Assembly: GCA_002786025.1 (NCBI GenBank)
Contig: NHNW01000073.1
Span: forward strand, 248,001 to 312,000
DNA: 64,000 nt
Direction: 5' to 3'
Source of the DNA: Zasmidium citrigriseum
Lineage: Eukaryota; Ascomycota; Dothideomycetes; Mycosphaerellales; Mycosphaerellaceae
Made by a program: the position numbers and the translations under genes. The notes under the pieces are model-generated. The model was not told the origin of the DNA. It was given only the letters and a program-made list of their open reading frames with translations, and made no database searches. Shown here one piece after another: positions 43,011-53,941 of this stretch (position 1 is the stretch's first letter; the number at the start of each line of letters is the position of its first letter).

Positions 43011-43080
43011 TATGGCCCGAGCGCTCGCTAAAGTTTTGGTGGCGTGTTTTTGAGTTCCGGCGTCTGGACCTCACGTCTTC
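43011..43080 (+). promoter_or_regulatory. Conserved non-coding block, copy A
   Basis: The block contains CCGAGCGCTCGCT, TTGGTGGCGTG, TTTTTGAGTT, and GGACCTCACGTCTTC in this order. The same string of elements occurs at 45331-45402 and 53616-53696, each time 250-350 bp before the start codon of a paralogous gene. It may be a promoter element or an untranslated exon retained since duplication. Confidence 0.55.
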
Positions 43081-43403
43081 CTTCCCAGTCTCCTTCCTCC
43101 GTCAACTTGCGAGGGCGTCGCAGCGGCCTTTCATCTACATCTGCTACAGGCTCACAGCTTTGACGCTCTTTCAACCCTGACGCGCATCCCCGAGACGACG
43201 AAGCGGGTTTGGCGTTCAGGGGCCGTTCACGTCGCATCGAGATTTCATTCACGATCCAATAGCCAGAGAAGCGGCGGGCTGCTTGGATCTGCGGAAGATC
43301 TGAATGCATTTGTCACGCGACCAGCTAGAGGCCATTGCTGCAACAGCGAATCGTGCAATTCGACCCCGGGAAGCTGCCACCGACGGCACCACACCATCCG
43401 CCA

Positions 43404-44663
43404 ATGGATCGCGCCACAAGATACTGTCTCGTATCACCCCTGTGTCTGGCGGGGAATGTGATGAGGCTCACTACACCAAAAAGACTTGTCAGTGTCGACC
43501 TGTTTCTCGCACCTCGAAGGCAGTTTCGTGCGTCCAAATCATCGGAAAATTCAAGAAGACCTTACCGTGGAGATAACCCCCCAGTGGAAGGTACGACCAC
43601 AGATGCTCGTGTACGCGTGGCTCAACGGCATCGTCAAGCTTTTGGCAAGATGTCAATAGAGTCTGAACAGCTTTGGCAAGATATCTTGACGGGAACCATC
43701 ACTCCAGTGCAATATCTACAAGGCGAGATTGAGCAGAACACAATCACACCAGAAAAAATCCGCATATGCCTGGTCTCCAATCTTGCACGGATACAGAAGA
43801 CTCCCCGTAGTGCTCGCTCTGCTCTCTTCAAACGCGAAGACTCTCAGCTTGCGCGCTTGGTGCTAGCATTGCTATGGAAAGATGACAGCCTCTGGTTGCC
43901 CTTGTTGGTCCACGACCACAGTGCACGGCTCGCCTTGTGCTACTTTGCGGTTACAGAACAGCTCGAATCTCATATAACCCGATGGCTTGAAGTCAAGCTC
44001 GAGACTGAACTCGATGAGTCTGTAAAAGGCTGGCAAGGTTGTCTATTCTGTGCGATCATACGCGCTTTTCTTATGCATTCTACCGACAACCGAGCAGATG
44101 AAGCTCTGAGATATTTCTTCAGCGTCTTGGACCGCAAGCACAGGGCAATCTCTAAGCAATCAGTCACGCTTCAGGAGCACGAGCGGCACCCACTGACGAC
44201 GCTGTCGATATTTCGTGCACTAAGAGTCCTTGTTCAGGAACTTTCAACGGAGAAATACTGCAACACTGATGGTCATCTCTACGATAGATTCGTTGGAATC
44301 TATACAGCGTGCTCATCGGAACGACTCAATGGGCGACTTCAAAGCGAATACAATAACGCCGCTCTTGCTTTACGCCATCCACTTAAGCCTGACCCGGAGC
44401 CAATGTTTGCGGTATTCAGGAAGCGCTTGGGGGATGATAAGACAGTGGCAGAGCTTGAGCGATTCCTTAGCGACCTTTCGTTTCTCGAACATCGAGTCAA
44501 AGCGATTGCAATGGCACTGCAAGGCCTTCTTCGGCGCCGAGGTCGAGAAGAGGACGCCGTGTGGGTCCAGCGACGACTTAGTGTTCTTCCCTTCAAGAGA
44601 TTCAAGGATATCGGCACAGTATACCCGGGTATGCCTTTACCGAGCTCGCCACGAACGCCATAA
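43404..44663 (+). CDS. Tandem family member 1 (unknown, possibly mitochondrial)
   Basis: This protein of about 419 aa is paralogous to the products of 45756-47003 and 53942-55249. The N-terminal ~90 residues are rich in Arg and Ser and poor in acidic residues, like a mitochondrial presequence. The conserved body starts near QDILTGTITPVQYLQGEIE and includes EKIRICLVSNLARI, LARLVLALLWKDDSLWLPLL, LALCYFAVTEQLE, GWQGCLFCAIIRAFLM, ADEALRYFF, HLYDRF.G.Y and a C-terminal LRRRGREEDAVWVQRRL. It is predicted to be all-helical, superficially like helical-repeat proteins, but I recognise no domain. The open frame has no ATG before 43404, which was chosen as start. Confidence 0.7.
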   Translation: MDRATRYCLVSPLCLAGNVMRLTTPKRLVSVDLFLAPRRQFRASKSSENSRRPYRGDNPPVEGTTTDARVRVAQRHRQAFGKMSIESEQLWQDILTGTITPVQYLQGEIEQNTITPEKIRICLVSNLARIQKTPRSARSALFKREDSQLARLVLALLWKDDSLWLPLLVHDHSARLALCYFAVTEQLESHITRWLEVKLETELDESVKGWQGCLFCAIIRAFLMHSTDNRADEALRYFFSVLDRKHRAISKQSVTLQEHERHPLTTLSIFRALRVLVQELSTEKYCNTDGHLYDRFVGIYTACSSERLNGRLQSEYNNAALALRHPLKPDPEPMFAVFRKRLGDDKTVAELERFLSDLSFLEHRVKAIAMALQGLLRRRGREEDAVWVQRRLSVLPFKRFKDIGTVYPGMPLPSSPRTP

Positions 44664-45755
44664 GTCCAGCGGCGTACCTGTGTACCATGGAATACCCAGC
44701 AGCCAGCACAGGTTCAAGATAAGCACTGGTTGTCATGTCACCGAGACCGATACGCAAATGAAGTGCACTGATATGACTACCGTCACAACAGTGATCGCAG
44801 CGGAGTGGCTTGCACGCACTCAAATCGGCTCCGAGCTCACCGCCGAGCGCCGGCCGGCCAGAGACGACGGTCTCCGTGTCCGAGGGGGCGCCACAAAAGT
44901 CCCAGACATTCTCGAACAGGATTAAAGGGAAGATTAGCATGGTCAATGACTCGGTGCTGCGGGTTGACTTTGTCACTGCTCTTCATTTCTCGTCTCGATA
45001 TCTTAGCCACAGCGTTTATGTGTGCATGGAAACAGTCCCTCGCGCGAGATCGCTAATGTTAAAGCGCCAATCCCGAACATTTCTTGTTGTGTATATACTC
45101 TCAATAGCCATCACGCAGCCGTGACATATAAGCTTATACGTGATCGTATTCCTCAAATTTTCTATCTTCAGCTTGTTTTGGCAGAGGGATGTCCGCGAGC
45201 TGCTTTCGTCAAGATCGAGATTCATGGCGGGAGCTCGTCTCAGCCTTGAGACTACTGGTGACTATGCAAAAGTTTGGCTAAGATAGAACACGGCGATCTG
45301 TCCTTTCGTCTGCTAGTTGATGTTGGCGTGTGGTGGTCCGAGCGCTCGCTTAGGTTCGGTGGCGTGTCTTTTTGAGTTGCGGCTTCTCGACCTCACTTCT
45401 TCAGTTCAATACACTACACCTCACGATCGCCTTCTCCATTATTCTGTCCTTACTGGCGTCTCCTACATAGGACGCACGTTTCCCGCTTGTCTTGTCCTGG
45501 ACCCAATCCTTACTACGCGCCGAAGCTTCACCCCATCACAACTACCGCCGAACAGGCGGTTTGACTTGGGACTTCCACTCACTGCTTGAAGTGGAAGATT
45601 GCACTTGCTCTGAGTCCATTGTCTTACGGCATACTCATTGACGACTACCTTGCACGACACCGCATCATGCTCATACAAATATTTGAGCACTTCCGCTGAA
45701 CACCCGAATCACTCCGAGCAAGTGGAGTAGCACAAAGGCATATGAGCGACTAGCA
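44664..45755. other. Intergenic region with conserved block
   Basis: These 1.1 kb lie between tandem family members 1 and 2. The conserved non-coding block B is at 45331-45402. Nothing else was recognised. Confidence 0.45.
45331..45402 (+). promoter_or_regulatory. Conserved non-coding block, copy B
   Basis: The block reads GGTCCGAGCGCTCGCTTAGG, then TTCGGTGGCGTG, TTTTTGAGTTGCGGCTTC and GACCTCACTTCTTC. It matches copies A and C. It lies about 350 bp upstream of the start of family member 2. Confidence 0.55.
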
Positions 45756-47003
45756 ATGTTTGGAACAATTCGTGGCATCACACAGCGCGGAAGCATGGAT
45801 GGTCGCATCTTACTGTTTCGAAGTTCCTGGCTACCTCGTCCTGTAAAGGCCGCACTCGGCATCATACGACAAGACCGAGTACCCCGACACACGTATATCT
45901 CTCCAACATATAGGGGTAATAAGCTGCCCATCGCCACCACGAACACTATCGATACCCATAGACTGTTGGCTGTGCGAAGAAGGGACGTACTCGGAGAGCT
46001 TTCTGCTGCGGCCAATGAGCTCGGTCAGAAGATCCAGTCCGGCGAGGTAGATCCAGCGAAGTACTTGCAAGACGAGAATGCTGCAGACCGCATCACTTCG
46101 GAAAAAGTGCGAGTGTGTCTGTCCTCGAGCTTGAAGCGTATCTCGAAGTTCCCACGGCAAGAAAGAGCGGATATACTGAAGCGTGAGAATCGTCAGCTTG
46201 GACGCACAGTACTAGACATCCTGTGGCGCAATCAGCAGCTCTGGCTCCCCATTTTGATTTATGATCAAGATTCAGCACTGGCGCTGTGCTACTATGCAAT
46301 ATTGGAACATCTCGATGACTTCTTGATTCGCTGGCTCAATGCTGACATCGGCAGTGATGCGAACATCGAGAGCAGGTTTCGGGGGTGGCGTGGTTGGTTG
46401 TTTGCCAGCATGATCCGTGCTATTTTGATGCAGGACACCACGTCTTCTGCGAATCGAGCGCTGGAGGTATTTTCCAAAGTCGACAACCTAAAACTGCGTT
46501 TGCGGGACAGTTCTGATCATCTACCGCATGACGCACCCAATCGTCCTCCACTGGCAAGCTTGTCGATTTTTCCCGCTGTCAGGGTGCTTGCAATTAATCT
46601 ATCACGCTGGACGTACGAGAAGACAGACCCAAAGCTCTACAACTACTTTGTTGCCCTTTATAAACGACTACCACACAAACGATTCGTGACAGATCCTGTC
46701 AACGAATGGAATGTCGCAGGAATGTCCATGAGACATCCCACAAATCCAGGCGTCGATCGCATGCTACAACTGCTGCGCCGGTATATGGGCCCTGGTAAAA
46801 CTCCTGCGGACCTGGAGGCTTTCGTGACCGAGATTGGGTTCACCGAACCAGTGTGGAGAAATACGGTGTCACGTCTCCGGCGTCTTTTACTCGAACAAGG
46901 CCGGAGCAACGATGCAGACTGGGTCCAGGAGCAGCTTGGACGACTTCGTTTTGAGACTCCGTACGTACCAGGTTTGGCCGATCGCCGCATTTGGCGAGAA
47001 TAA
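45756..47003 (+). CDS. Tandem family member 2 (unknown, possibly mitochondrial)
   Basis: This 415-aa member starts at the ATG at 45756. The N-terminus has an Arg-rich amphipathic look (FRSSWLPRPVKAALG). Conserved blocks shared with members 1 and 3 are GEVDPAKYLQDE, EKVRVCLSSSLKRI, LGRTVLDILWRNQQLWLPIL, LALCYYAILEHLD, GWRGWLFASMIRAILM, KLYNYFVALYKR, MSMRHPTNPG and GRSNDADWVQEQLGRL. The family shows no cysteine pattern or catalytic triad. Function is unknown. Confidence 0.72.
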   Translation: MFGTIRGITQRGSMDGRILLFRSSWLPRPVKAALGIIRQDRVPRHTYISPTYRGNKLPIATTNTIDTHRLLAVRRRDVLGELSAAANELGQKIQSGEVDPAKYLQDENAADRITSEKVRVCLSSSLKRISKFPRQERADILKRENRQLGRTVLDILWRNQQLWLPILIYDQDSALALCYYAILEHLDDFLIRWLNADIGSDANIESRFRGWRGWLFASMIRAILMQDTTSSANRALEVFSKVDNLKLRLRDSSDHLPHDAPNRPPLASLSIFPAVRVLAINLSRWTYEKTDPKLYNYFVALYKRLPHKRFVTDPVNEWNVAGMSMRHPTNPGVDRMLQLLRRYMGPGKTPADLEAFVTEIGFTEPVWRNTVSRLRRLLLEQGRSNDADWVQEQLGRLRFETPYVPGLADRRIWRE

Positions 47004-47383
47004 ATCCATTGCTGCAACTTTATTATTTGGATAAACGCCAGCGGCACGACGTTGTTTCGGCTTTTTGTAGACCTACCATGGGTGCCTCAATAATGGTCCG
47101 GCACAGCCCGCCTCTCTGCGCAGGAACATCTCCATGGATTCATCATGCAGTCGCTGGAGACGACATCTTGTACTACAACGACAGGACTGTCGGGTCGCAA
47201 GTGCAAGAAATTTGCATTTGTATCGCTGATGTCCCCGCTCCGGCCAGTCGAGAAAGGTCAACATCAAGCACGAGTGGAGGAAGCACGGGCACACGTTATT
47301 GAATTGCGGCTTCGGGACATCACTTCTTCCTCTCTACAGTCCATCTGGATTTCAGGAACAAGTAGCTGTTTGTACTCGTTATT
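47004..47383. other. Intergenic region with partial conserved block
   Basis: The string GAATTGCGGCTTCGGGACAT followed by CACTTCTTCC (47300-47330) matches the right half of the conserved block. No family member follows, since the next gene is the convergent HET gene. This may be a leftover of a lost fourth copy. Confidence 0.4.
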
Positions 47384-50300
47384 TCATACTAGGGTCATCT
47401 GCATAAGTCGGCTCGACTTTGCCCATCTTCCGCCTGGCATGAAATCTCCATCCATTATCGGTTCAAAGTAGCACTCTCCTAGCAGGATGTGCTCACCCGT
47501 GGAGGGGTTGCACCGTACAAGCAGTGGCACCCGACAGCCGGGGATAACAACAACCTCGTCGCCACGCTTTGCAACGAACGGCACGAGACCAACAAACCCA
47601 GGAGTCTTTCGCATCGGCGGGTGCGTTCCGTCCTCGACGAAGTACGTGGCCTGACGATCCGCAGGATCAGGCTCGATCATGGCCAGCTTGCGACCGACCC
47701 TGACGGAATCGATGTGTTCAAACCATACTTCAAACATGATCGGGTTCTTGACCTTCAACTCTTCGAAAACTTCGATATACGGGCGGGATCCATAAACTGC
47801 CTCCAGATTCCACATCCGACGATGTTCGCGGAAGTGCCGTCCAAGTATCATTGCATCCAAGTGCTGTGCGCAGCATAGCCCGCAAGCTAGAAAATCGCGC
47901 GGATCTTGGAAATCGAGGCCTATCTGCTCCCGTAAAAACTCCATGAACACCACCTGCAGGTATTTGAAGCCGTGATCAGGGGGACGTCTTCCGCCATGCG
48001 ACTGCATCCATCCGTACTCACTATTCGACTCCAATGCTAGTTTTGATACCACACCGCATTTGATTGCGAATGTGAGCAGCTTTGTGCCATCCGCGCTGAA
48101 GCAGTACATTGCATGCAGTCCCTTGTCCGCCTCGTACAGACTGTGGTCTTCGATGTTGGTTATCGGGATTGGGGCCTTTGATTCTGCGCTAGAGCTGTAG
48201 TACCACTCAGAAGCGGACATGCGCTCATCTTTTTCGGCCAGGAAGGCAAACAGGCCGCTGTCGTCATTGCTACCCGGGAATCTGCTCTCTAGTTCATTGA
48301 TAAAGCTAACAGAGCCCTCCATTCCTGTATTGAAAACATGAGTTCCAAGAATAGGCCGTATTACCAATCGTTTGGTAGAACGAATTTCCTCAGTTTCTTT
48401 TGCCCAGTTCGGAAATTCGTTAAACTTCGGTTGAGGGTGCTTCAGCCAGTCACACGCCCAGCTAGGTGTAGATAAGCCCGTATGTCTCGATATTCCGGCA
48501 AATGTGAGCACGTCCATGCAACCATAAGTTTCAATCCAGGAGCGAGTGAACCCCACAAACAAGCTTTCCACGCTCATGGAGTAGTCGGGATGTTGCAGCA
48601 GTACCTTAGAGTCAGAACCCAGTGACCACAGACTGTATATCTTGTCCGAAGGCACCGTCACCTCGCAAGAGCCGGTCAAGTCCAGCAAGGTCAGTAGGGA
48701 AAGCTTTCGGCCAGCCTTTAGTGTGCGCCTGATCCATTCCACAGTCATCAACCTCATTTGGCCTTCAGCCTGGTCAATCAAAGTCTTTGTATCCATATCA
48801 TCTACCGATCGCAACTTCGAAGGCTTCGAATTCCTCTCGAGGCCGTGTCCATCGTGAAGACGTGTTAAGAGCTCCCACGGCACCATCTCAAGGTCACCGC
48901 GGCCGATGAAAGTTAGAATGCCCCTCGCCAATATCATCTCCTGTGTACACCACGCCCGACGGTAGTAGGGGTTTGCAAGCGTCTTGAATGCCAGCCCGAC
49001 GTGACCAAGCCTTACTTGGCTATCATACCAGAAGTTGGCAGGCATGATGAGCTCTTCGACTTCTTTACCCAACCACGTAATAGCACATCCTGCTTCTGAA
49101 TAGATCTCGTTCATTCGAGCCACTTCTCTGCTTTTTTCTGTATTGCTCGACTGGTCAATGCACAAAACATCAATCCAAAGCGGGGGCGTGCGCTGTGGAA
49201 AGTACTTCTTGCAGTTGCGACGCCAGAAAAGTAGAAAGTCATACAAATTTTCTCTAATGGTTAACGGACGGCCATTGACTTCGATGGTCTTTTCTGGGAA
49301 GCTTGGTCCCCAGGAATACGAGAGCGCCGCGAACAGGAGGACTGGTTCCTGTGACACCATTTCCAGCTGTAGGGGCGCATCGGGATCATCTGTGTCCAAG
49401 TTCACTGTGATCACACGCACATCCCTTGCAAAAGGATCCAGAGGAGGATGTATCTTATCTATTGATTCCTCGAATTCATAGACCCGATTTGACGCTGGTA
49501 TTTCGAGCTTTTGCACGCGGCATTTTCGAGTTTGCTTCATTGCAATCAGTTCCCGTAGTCCCAATGCGTCAATTAACATTCGAGCATCAATGACGCCGAG
49601 GGCTTCCTGAAGTACTCTTCGGCCAATCTGGAGTTCCAAGTGTTTGCCGCGGTGTGGTGGGACGCATATCGGCCAGATGAAGAAAAATCGGTGATAAAAA
49701 TCTTGTCCTTCGAGCTCGTTTCGCCATTGCCTAAGGACAGCTTCGAGAGCACAAGAGATCCAAAACTGTCGGCCATTTATATGGATCTGAGCTCGGTGCA
49801 GATCTGAGAAAGCCCTACTGTTCCGCACACACAAGAATCCGGGCGTGTCATTCCAAGCGTAGCGGGCCAAGCCACAGCTAACCACTGCGCCGTCGTCATC
49901 ACCAGGCTTCTTTGGACACAGGATGATGAGGTTGACGAAGTGCTCATGCTCGATCTCAGCATGCTTGAAGTCGGGCACGGAAGACAGCTTCGCAAGGTCC
50001 TGGGCCCACAGGAATAGTGGTGGAGGAAGCCGCGATTGGGGCTGGTGACGGCCGCGCGTCGAAGGTGTTCTTTCTGCCTCAGAGTAACGGCGAAATGATT
50101 CTGCGTATCGTATTTCACTAGTCGATCGGTCGTCAATCAACGTAGATGCCGTTCTTCGTCCTCTATCTGCTGAGTGGCTCCTCAATCCATGTAGCGCTTG
50201 CCTGTCTATTGCGTCCCTCACTCGAAAGCCTTCGTTTGAAGCCTGCGAGAAATCCTTCCATCGAGCTTCTAGGAATTCTGAAATATCATTGCTGCTGGTG

Positions 50301-50416
50301 TCGGGGGTCTCCTTTTGTTTTGAGGACGGTGCTGCCGGAGCCTTGTGATGATTTGCGCCATCGTCGTCATCATGGACATCGTCATTGTGGTCTCTGACTT
50401 GATTGCCAGCCATCAT
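47384..50416 (-). CDS. Large HET-domain protein
   Basis: This 1010-aa single-exon frame starts at ATG 50416. The N-terminal ~320 residues are of unknown type, with acidic and His-rich low complexity at the very start. The HET domain starts at about residue 360 (LLFAALSYSWGPSFPEKTI, then PPLWIDVLCIDQSSNTEKS, EVARMNEIYSEAGCAITWLG and YYRRAWCTQEMILARG) and is complete. A long C-terminal region contains GIS.HTGLSTPSWACDW, typical of HET proteins, and a closing block near PFVAKRGDEVVVIPGCRVP that is also common in this family. The protein is a candidate for incompatibility or cell-death signalling; the partner is unknown. The gene lies between two members of the tandem family. Confidence 0.88.
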   Translation of the reverse strand: MMAGNQVRDHNDDVHDDDDGANHHKAPAAPSSKQKETPDTSSNDISEFLEARWKDFSQASNEGFRVRDAIDRQALHGLRSHSADRGRRTASTLIDDRSTSEIRYAESFRRYSEAERTPSTRGRHQPQSRLPPPLFLWAQDLAKLSSVPDFKHAEIEHEHFVNLIILCPKKPGDDDGAVVSCGLARYAWNDTPGFLCVRNSRAFSDLHRAQIHINGRQFWISCALEAVLRQWRNELEGQDFYHRFFFIWPICVPPHRGKHLELQIGRRVLQEALGVIDARMLIDALGLRELIAMKQTRKCRVQKLEIPASNRVYEFEESIDKIHPPLDPFARDVRVITVNLDTDDPDAPLQLEMVSQEPVLLFAALSYSWGPSFPEKTIEVNGRPLTIRENLYDFLLFWRRNCKKYFPQRTPPLWIDVLCIDQSSNTEKSREVARMNEIYSEAGCAITWLGKEVEELIMPANFWYDSQVRLGHVGLAFKTLANPYYRRAWCTQEMILARGILTFIGRGDLEMVPWELLTRLHDGHGLERNSKPSKLRSVDDMDTKTLIDQAEGQMRLMTVEWIRRTLKAGRKLSLLTLLDLTGSCEVTVPSDKIYSLWSLGSDSKVLLQHPDYSMSVESLFVGFTRSWIETYGCMDVLTFAGISRHTGLSTPSWACDWLKHPQPKFNEFPNWAKETEEIRSTKRLVIRPILGTHVFNTGMEGSVSFINELESRFPGSNDDSGLFAFLAEKDERMSASEWYYSSSAESKAPIPITNIEDHSLYEADKGLHAMYCFSADGTKLLTFAIKCGVVSKLALESNSEYGWMQSHGGRRPPDHGFKYLQVVFMEFLREQIGLDFQDPRDFLACGLCCAQHLDAMILGRHFREHRRMWNLEAVYGSRPYIEVFEELKVKNPIMFEVWFEHIDSVRVGRKLAMIEPDPADRQATYFVEDGTHPPMRKTPGFVGLVPFVAKRGDEVVVIPGCRVPLLVRCNPSTGEHILLGECYFEPIMDGDFMPGGRWAKSSRLMQMTLV

Positions 50417-50895
50417 CTTGTGCGGCAGAAACCGCCTGGTAGAGGATGAGGTTCGAAAATGTCTATGTCTAGAAGTGGGAAGGATACGGAGAGGTCTAGC
50501 ACAATAGGTTAGCCTTGATTGGCATCAGGAGGACACAAACCGGTGAGCCAGATGCGACAGTGAGGCTTCGGGAGGCCGCAAAAATAGCACACAGCTTCCA
50601 AGATGCGGCAGAGCACATCACTCATTGGACACCCAATGCAAACGAGGCGTTTCAAACAAGGTTCAGCAATGCAGAAGAGGTGGCTGTGAGCTGCGGAACC
50701 ATTTCTTGTTAGGCAGCTTTGCATTCGTCGTGAAACCGTAAAGACGCCTTGGAGTTCAGCGCCGTATCAGATGTGTACCCGTATACCGATATTCAGTTAA
50801 CTTCTACTTCACCTTCGTAGCGCAGTTAAACCGCACTATCAGCATGCATGTATTTGTAAATCAACGACCTGGGCTCACAGGTGCAGAAAGCCATT
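50417..50895. other. Intergenic region, no gene seen
   Basis: These 479 bp lie between the start of the HET gene and the stop of the AAA+ ATPase gene, both on the minus strand. They presumably carry the HET promoter. Confidence 0.45.
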
Positions 50896-53270
50896 TCAAG
50901 CCCCCCATTTTCGTGGCGCACGACAGACGGTAGGCTGAGTCCGTTGGAATGCCGCAGAGAAGTGTTCCATCGTGAGCAGCACTCGGGTCGATGGATCGGG
51001 CATGTCAACCTGCTCGGTCGCCCAAGCTAATGCTGCCTGTCCACAGAGACTCTTCAAATCAGAACCAGAAAATCCGGCGGTCTTCTGCGCCAGCTTCTGT
51101 ACGATCACGGATCCGTCAACGTCCTCTTCGTGCAGGAAAGTGTTGAGGATTCTTGCTCGTTCAACCTCAAGTGGCAGCTTGAACTCGATCTTCTGCGGGA
51201 GGCGGCGTATAAACGCCTCGTCCAAATCGTCAACACGATTGGTGGCCCCAATCACCAGAGGGCTGTCCGCTACAAGCCCGTCCATCTCTTGCAAGAACTG
51301 AGTAGTCAAGGACCTTTGCCAACTCTTGTCTTCCGAAGAGCGGCGGTAGAAGAGCGCATCAATCTCGTCGATGAAAATCACGCAGGGCTGCAGCTTTTTG
51401 GCCAAGGAGAATACCGCGCTGATCAACTCTTCCGATTCTCCGACATACTTCTTGTTGATATTGGCAGGGCTGATCGCCAACATCATCGCAGTCGCTTGCT
51501 TGGCAATGGCCCTGGAGAGGTGAGTCTTTCCCGTCCCAGGAGGTCCGTAGAACAAGAGACCTTTCAACCGCAAAGACTCAAGCAAGGCCGGGGACTTAGC
51601 GTCCACCTTCAGTGTGGATATGGATACCATTCGTTGGACCATCTTTTTGACCTGCTCATCCATAATGATGTCGTCGTAAGATAGTGAAATATTGTCCGGG
51701 TCAATGACACACTCCAAAAGCTCTTCCTCCCTTCTATTACACTGAGGTTGAATCCGTTCTATCTTTGACCTCGGGGATTCAGTCTTGTCAGCTTCTTCAG
51801 CGTCTTTGGAGTCTTCATCATCCTTCGATCCTTGGCGTGGTCGTGTTCTTGCGATCCGTAGTATAACAGTATCAATCGCTTCAAGAGTCAGTGAGGAAGT
51901 CGCCAGAGTGTGTCCGGTTATTTGCTCCGCGGCACTCCAGGTGTCATGTTTAGACCACTTCCACGTACGCGTATCCTTATGCTCATCAAGCATCTGCCCA
52001 ATGGTCCAGGACGTGTAGGGTTCTGTTAGCTCCGCTCCCGGTATCTGGGACAAGCGAAACCGCAGAATTCGCTTAAGCTGGCGTGACCATTTGTTGCTTT
52101 CTCCAGACGTCGCTGTTTGATCGCCTCGGCCAGATTTGTTCTGTGTTCCTGGGGTCTCAATCGGTACAACCATCAAACCAGAAGCAGGGTCTGGCTCACT
52201 CCATGAATCCCGAGGCTTGCAATCGGAACAGGAACAGCCTGCAACCTTTTCCGAACGAGGTTCGCCTGGCGCAGAAACGGACACGAAAAGTATCGGCTGG
52301 CTCCCGTCTGTGCAAGAGGCATGGAGAGATTGGCGTAAGGCTTGCAAACACTTTGAGTCTGACTTATCCGCGGAGCTGCGACGAAGATGGTAGAGGAGCA
52401 ACGTCGGAGGAGCTGGTGAGGGCTTGACTATGCTTTGAAATTCGCTCGTGTCACGGCGTGTTTGCTTCGCCTTGACACATACTGCTTCGGTGATGCTAAA
52501 GGAAGCTGATGCGGCGCCGTCTTCGGTTTCTCGCGAATTCTCGTCGACGTCGAAATATGATTCAGCAAGACAATCGGTCGTACTAGGATCGATTTCTTCA
52601 CTGGAAACATCGTCTTGACCACTTTCGTCTGATTCACTTGCGTAGTAATAGTCAGAAGGCCGTTTGCGACGTTGGACCTTTGGAGCTTGGAGACCGTCCT
52701 GGCGGTAGAAGTCCCAAGACAAATCTTCAAGATCTTCAAGGTCCAGTATCGTAAGGCTTGCTTGCAGTCTGTTGGCGAGATGGCGAAGAAGCCGATCCAC
52801 GTATTCCCTGGTTGTTCCTTGACGCAATTGCAGAACTATAGCCTTTTTCGTTTTGCTCCGAGGTGATGGCATCCAGCTTGGTGGCCATAGCGATATTCTC
52901 TTTACCAAGTCATGGAGTTCTGCCAAAGTTTCCGCTCTGAGCTCGGCTTCGCCTTCACAACTAGAGTTGCGGCCGGCGGTGTCGTCATGGGATTCTTGTT
53001 CAGTGCCGTTTGTCAGATTTCCAACTTTCGTAGCAGTACCTGCTAGATCTGCGTGTGTGAAGACGTTGTGATCTAAGAACCAGGTCGGCAGCCTATACTG
53101 AGACTTGAATGCTGCCGGTTTCGTCAGCTCAATACAGTCAAATCGGCACCAACAGACTCACGTGGCTTTTGCTGCAATACAGACAACTCAGCAAACAGAT
53201 CGCCTGTCAGGTCCTCTACCAAAGAAATCCATTCTCCAGTGTCTTGGACCATGCCCCGTGTAAACAACAT
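50896..53270 (-). CDS. AAA+ ATPase of the fidgetin/spastin/Msp1 type
   Basis: A C-terminal AAA+ domain contains Walker A (GLLFYGPPGTGKTH), the pore loop INKKYVGESE, Walker B (PCVIFIDEIDALF), sensor 1 (VIGATNR) and the RRLPQKIEF arginine finger with sensor 2 region (FSGSDLKSLC). This is the layout of the meiotic AAA clade and Msp1/ATAD1, which unfold or extract proteins or sever microtubules. The long N-terminal part is acidic and Ser-rich and fits no domain I know. The frame has no ATG at its 5' end near 52926. Joining a 50 nt intron (53112-53161, GTGAGT...GGCAG) extends it to ATG 53270 (MLFTRGMVQDTGEW), giving about 774 aa. Further upstream exons are possible, because the frame stays open to a CTCACCTCAG acceptor near 53329. 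Confidence 0.78.
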
Positions 53271-53941
53271 GCTTGCGATGACCAAGCCAAAGTCTGCTGG
53301 CGTTTTTCTTCCTATGCTTTCGACTGAGGTGAGTTCCCTCCAAGATCTGTGAACACGAGCAAGCGGATTGAGGACCTGAGCCGGGGACTGGGCGAGGTGA
53401 GTCTTCGAGGCTCAGCCTACACTTTGTTCAGGCGACTCGCAGGACGTGAGGCCGCACCAGGCAAATGATGCAGCTCTCGCCCGCGGCCTTCGCAGCGCCA
53501 ACGCACTGCGCCCCGACCCATGTCTGTTAGGCTTGCTCTCGTGCATCGGATTCAGGCAACGAAAGCGTTAACGTTTGTGCGCCTGGTCGAGTGGGCGTAT
53601 TGGCCGCCTTTGTGGATTGGTCCGAGCGCTCGCTTAGGTTTGGTGGCGTGCAGGGGTGTGGTTTTGAGTTGCGGCTTCAGGACCTCACGTCTTTCTTCCT
53701 TTCCATACTCATCAACATCAAAAATCTGCTGATTATCACCCGTCTATCCGCCACTGCTGACATATCAGATGCCATGATGATGTTGAAGACATCGGCTTGC
53801 GGATGACGCATAATACATTCCGGACTTTCCTCCTCGCTCCCGGTCTACCGACACCCGAACGATTTGCCTCGACAGGACAACTGAGCTCACAACCTCGACG
53901 ACGAGTTCCATAGCACCGTACCTCAGGGTCTCCAGTCAGCA
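53271..53941. other. Intergenic region with conserved block
   Basis: The region lies between the divergent AAA+ ATPase gene and tandem family member 3. It contains conserved block C. Its left part may hold an unassigned first exon of the ATPase gene. Confidence 0.4.
53616..53696 (+). promoter_or_regulatory. Conserved non-coding block, copy C
   Basis: The block reads TTGGTCCGAGCGCTCGCTTA, then GGTTTGGTGGCGTG, a ten-base insertion, TTTTGAGTTGCGGCTTC and GGACCTCACGTCTTTC. It lies about 245 bp upstream of family member 3. Confidence 0.55.
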
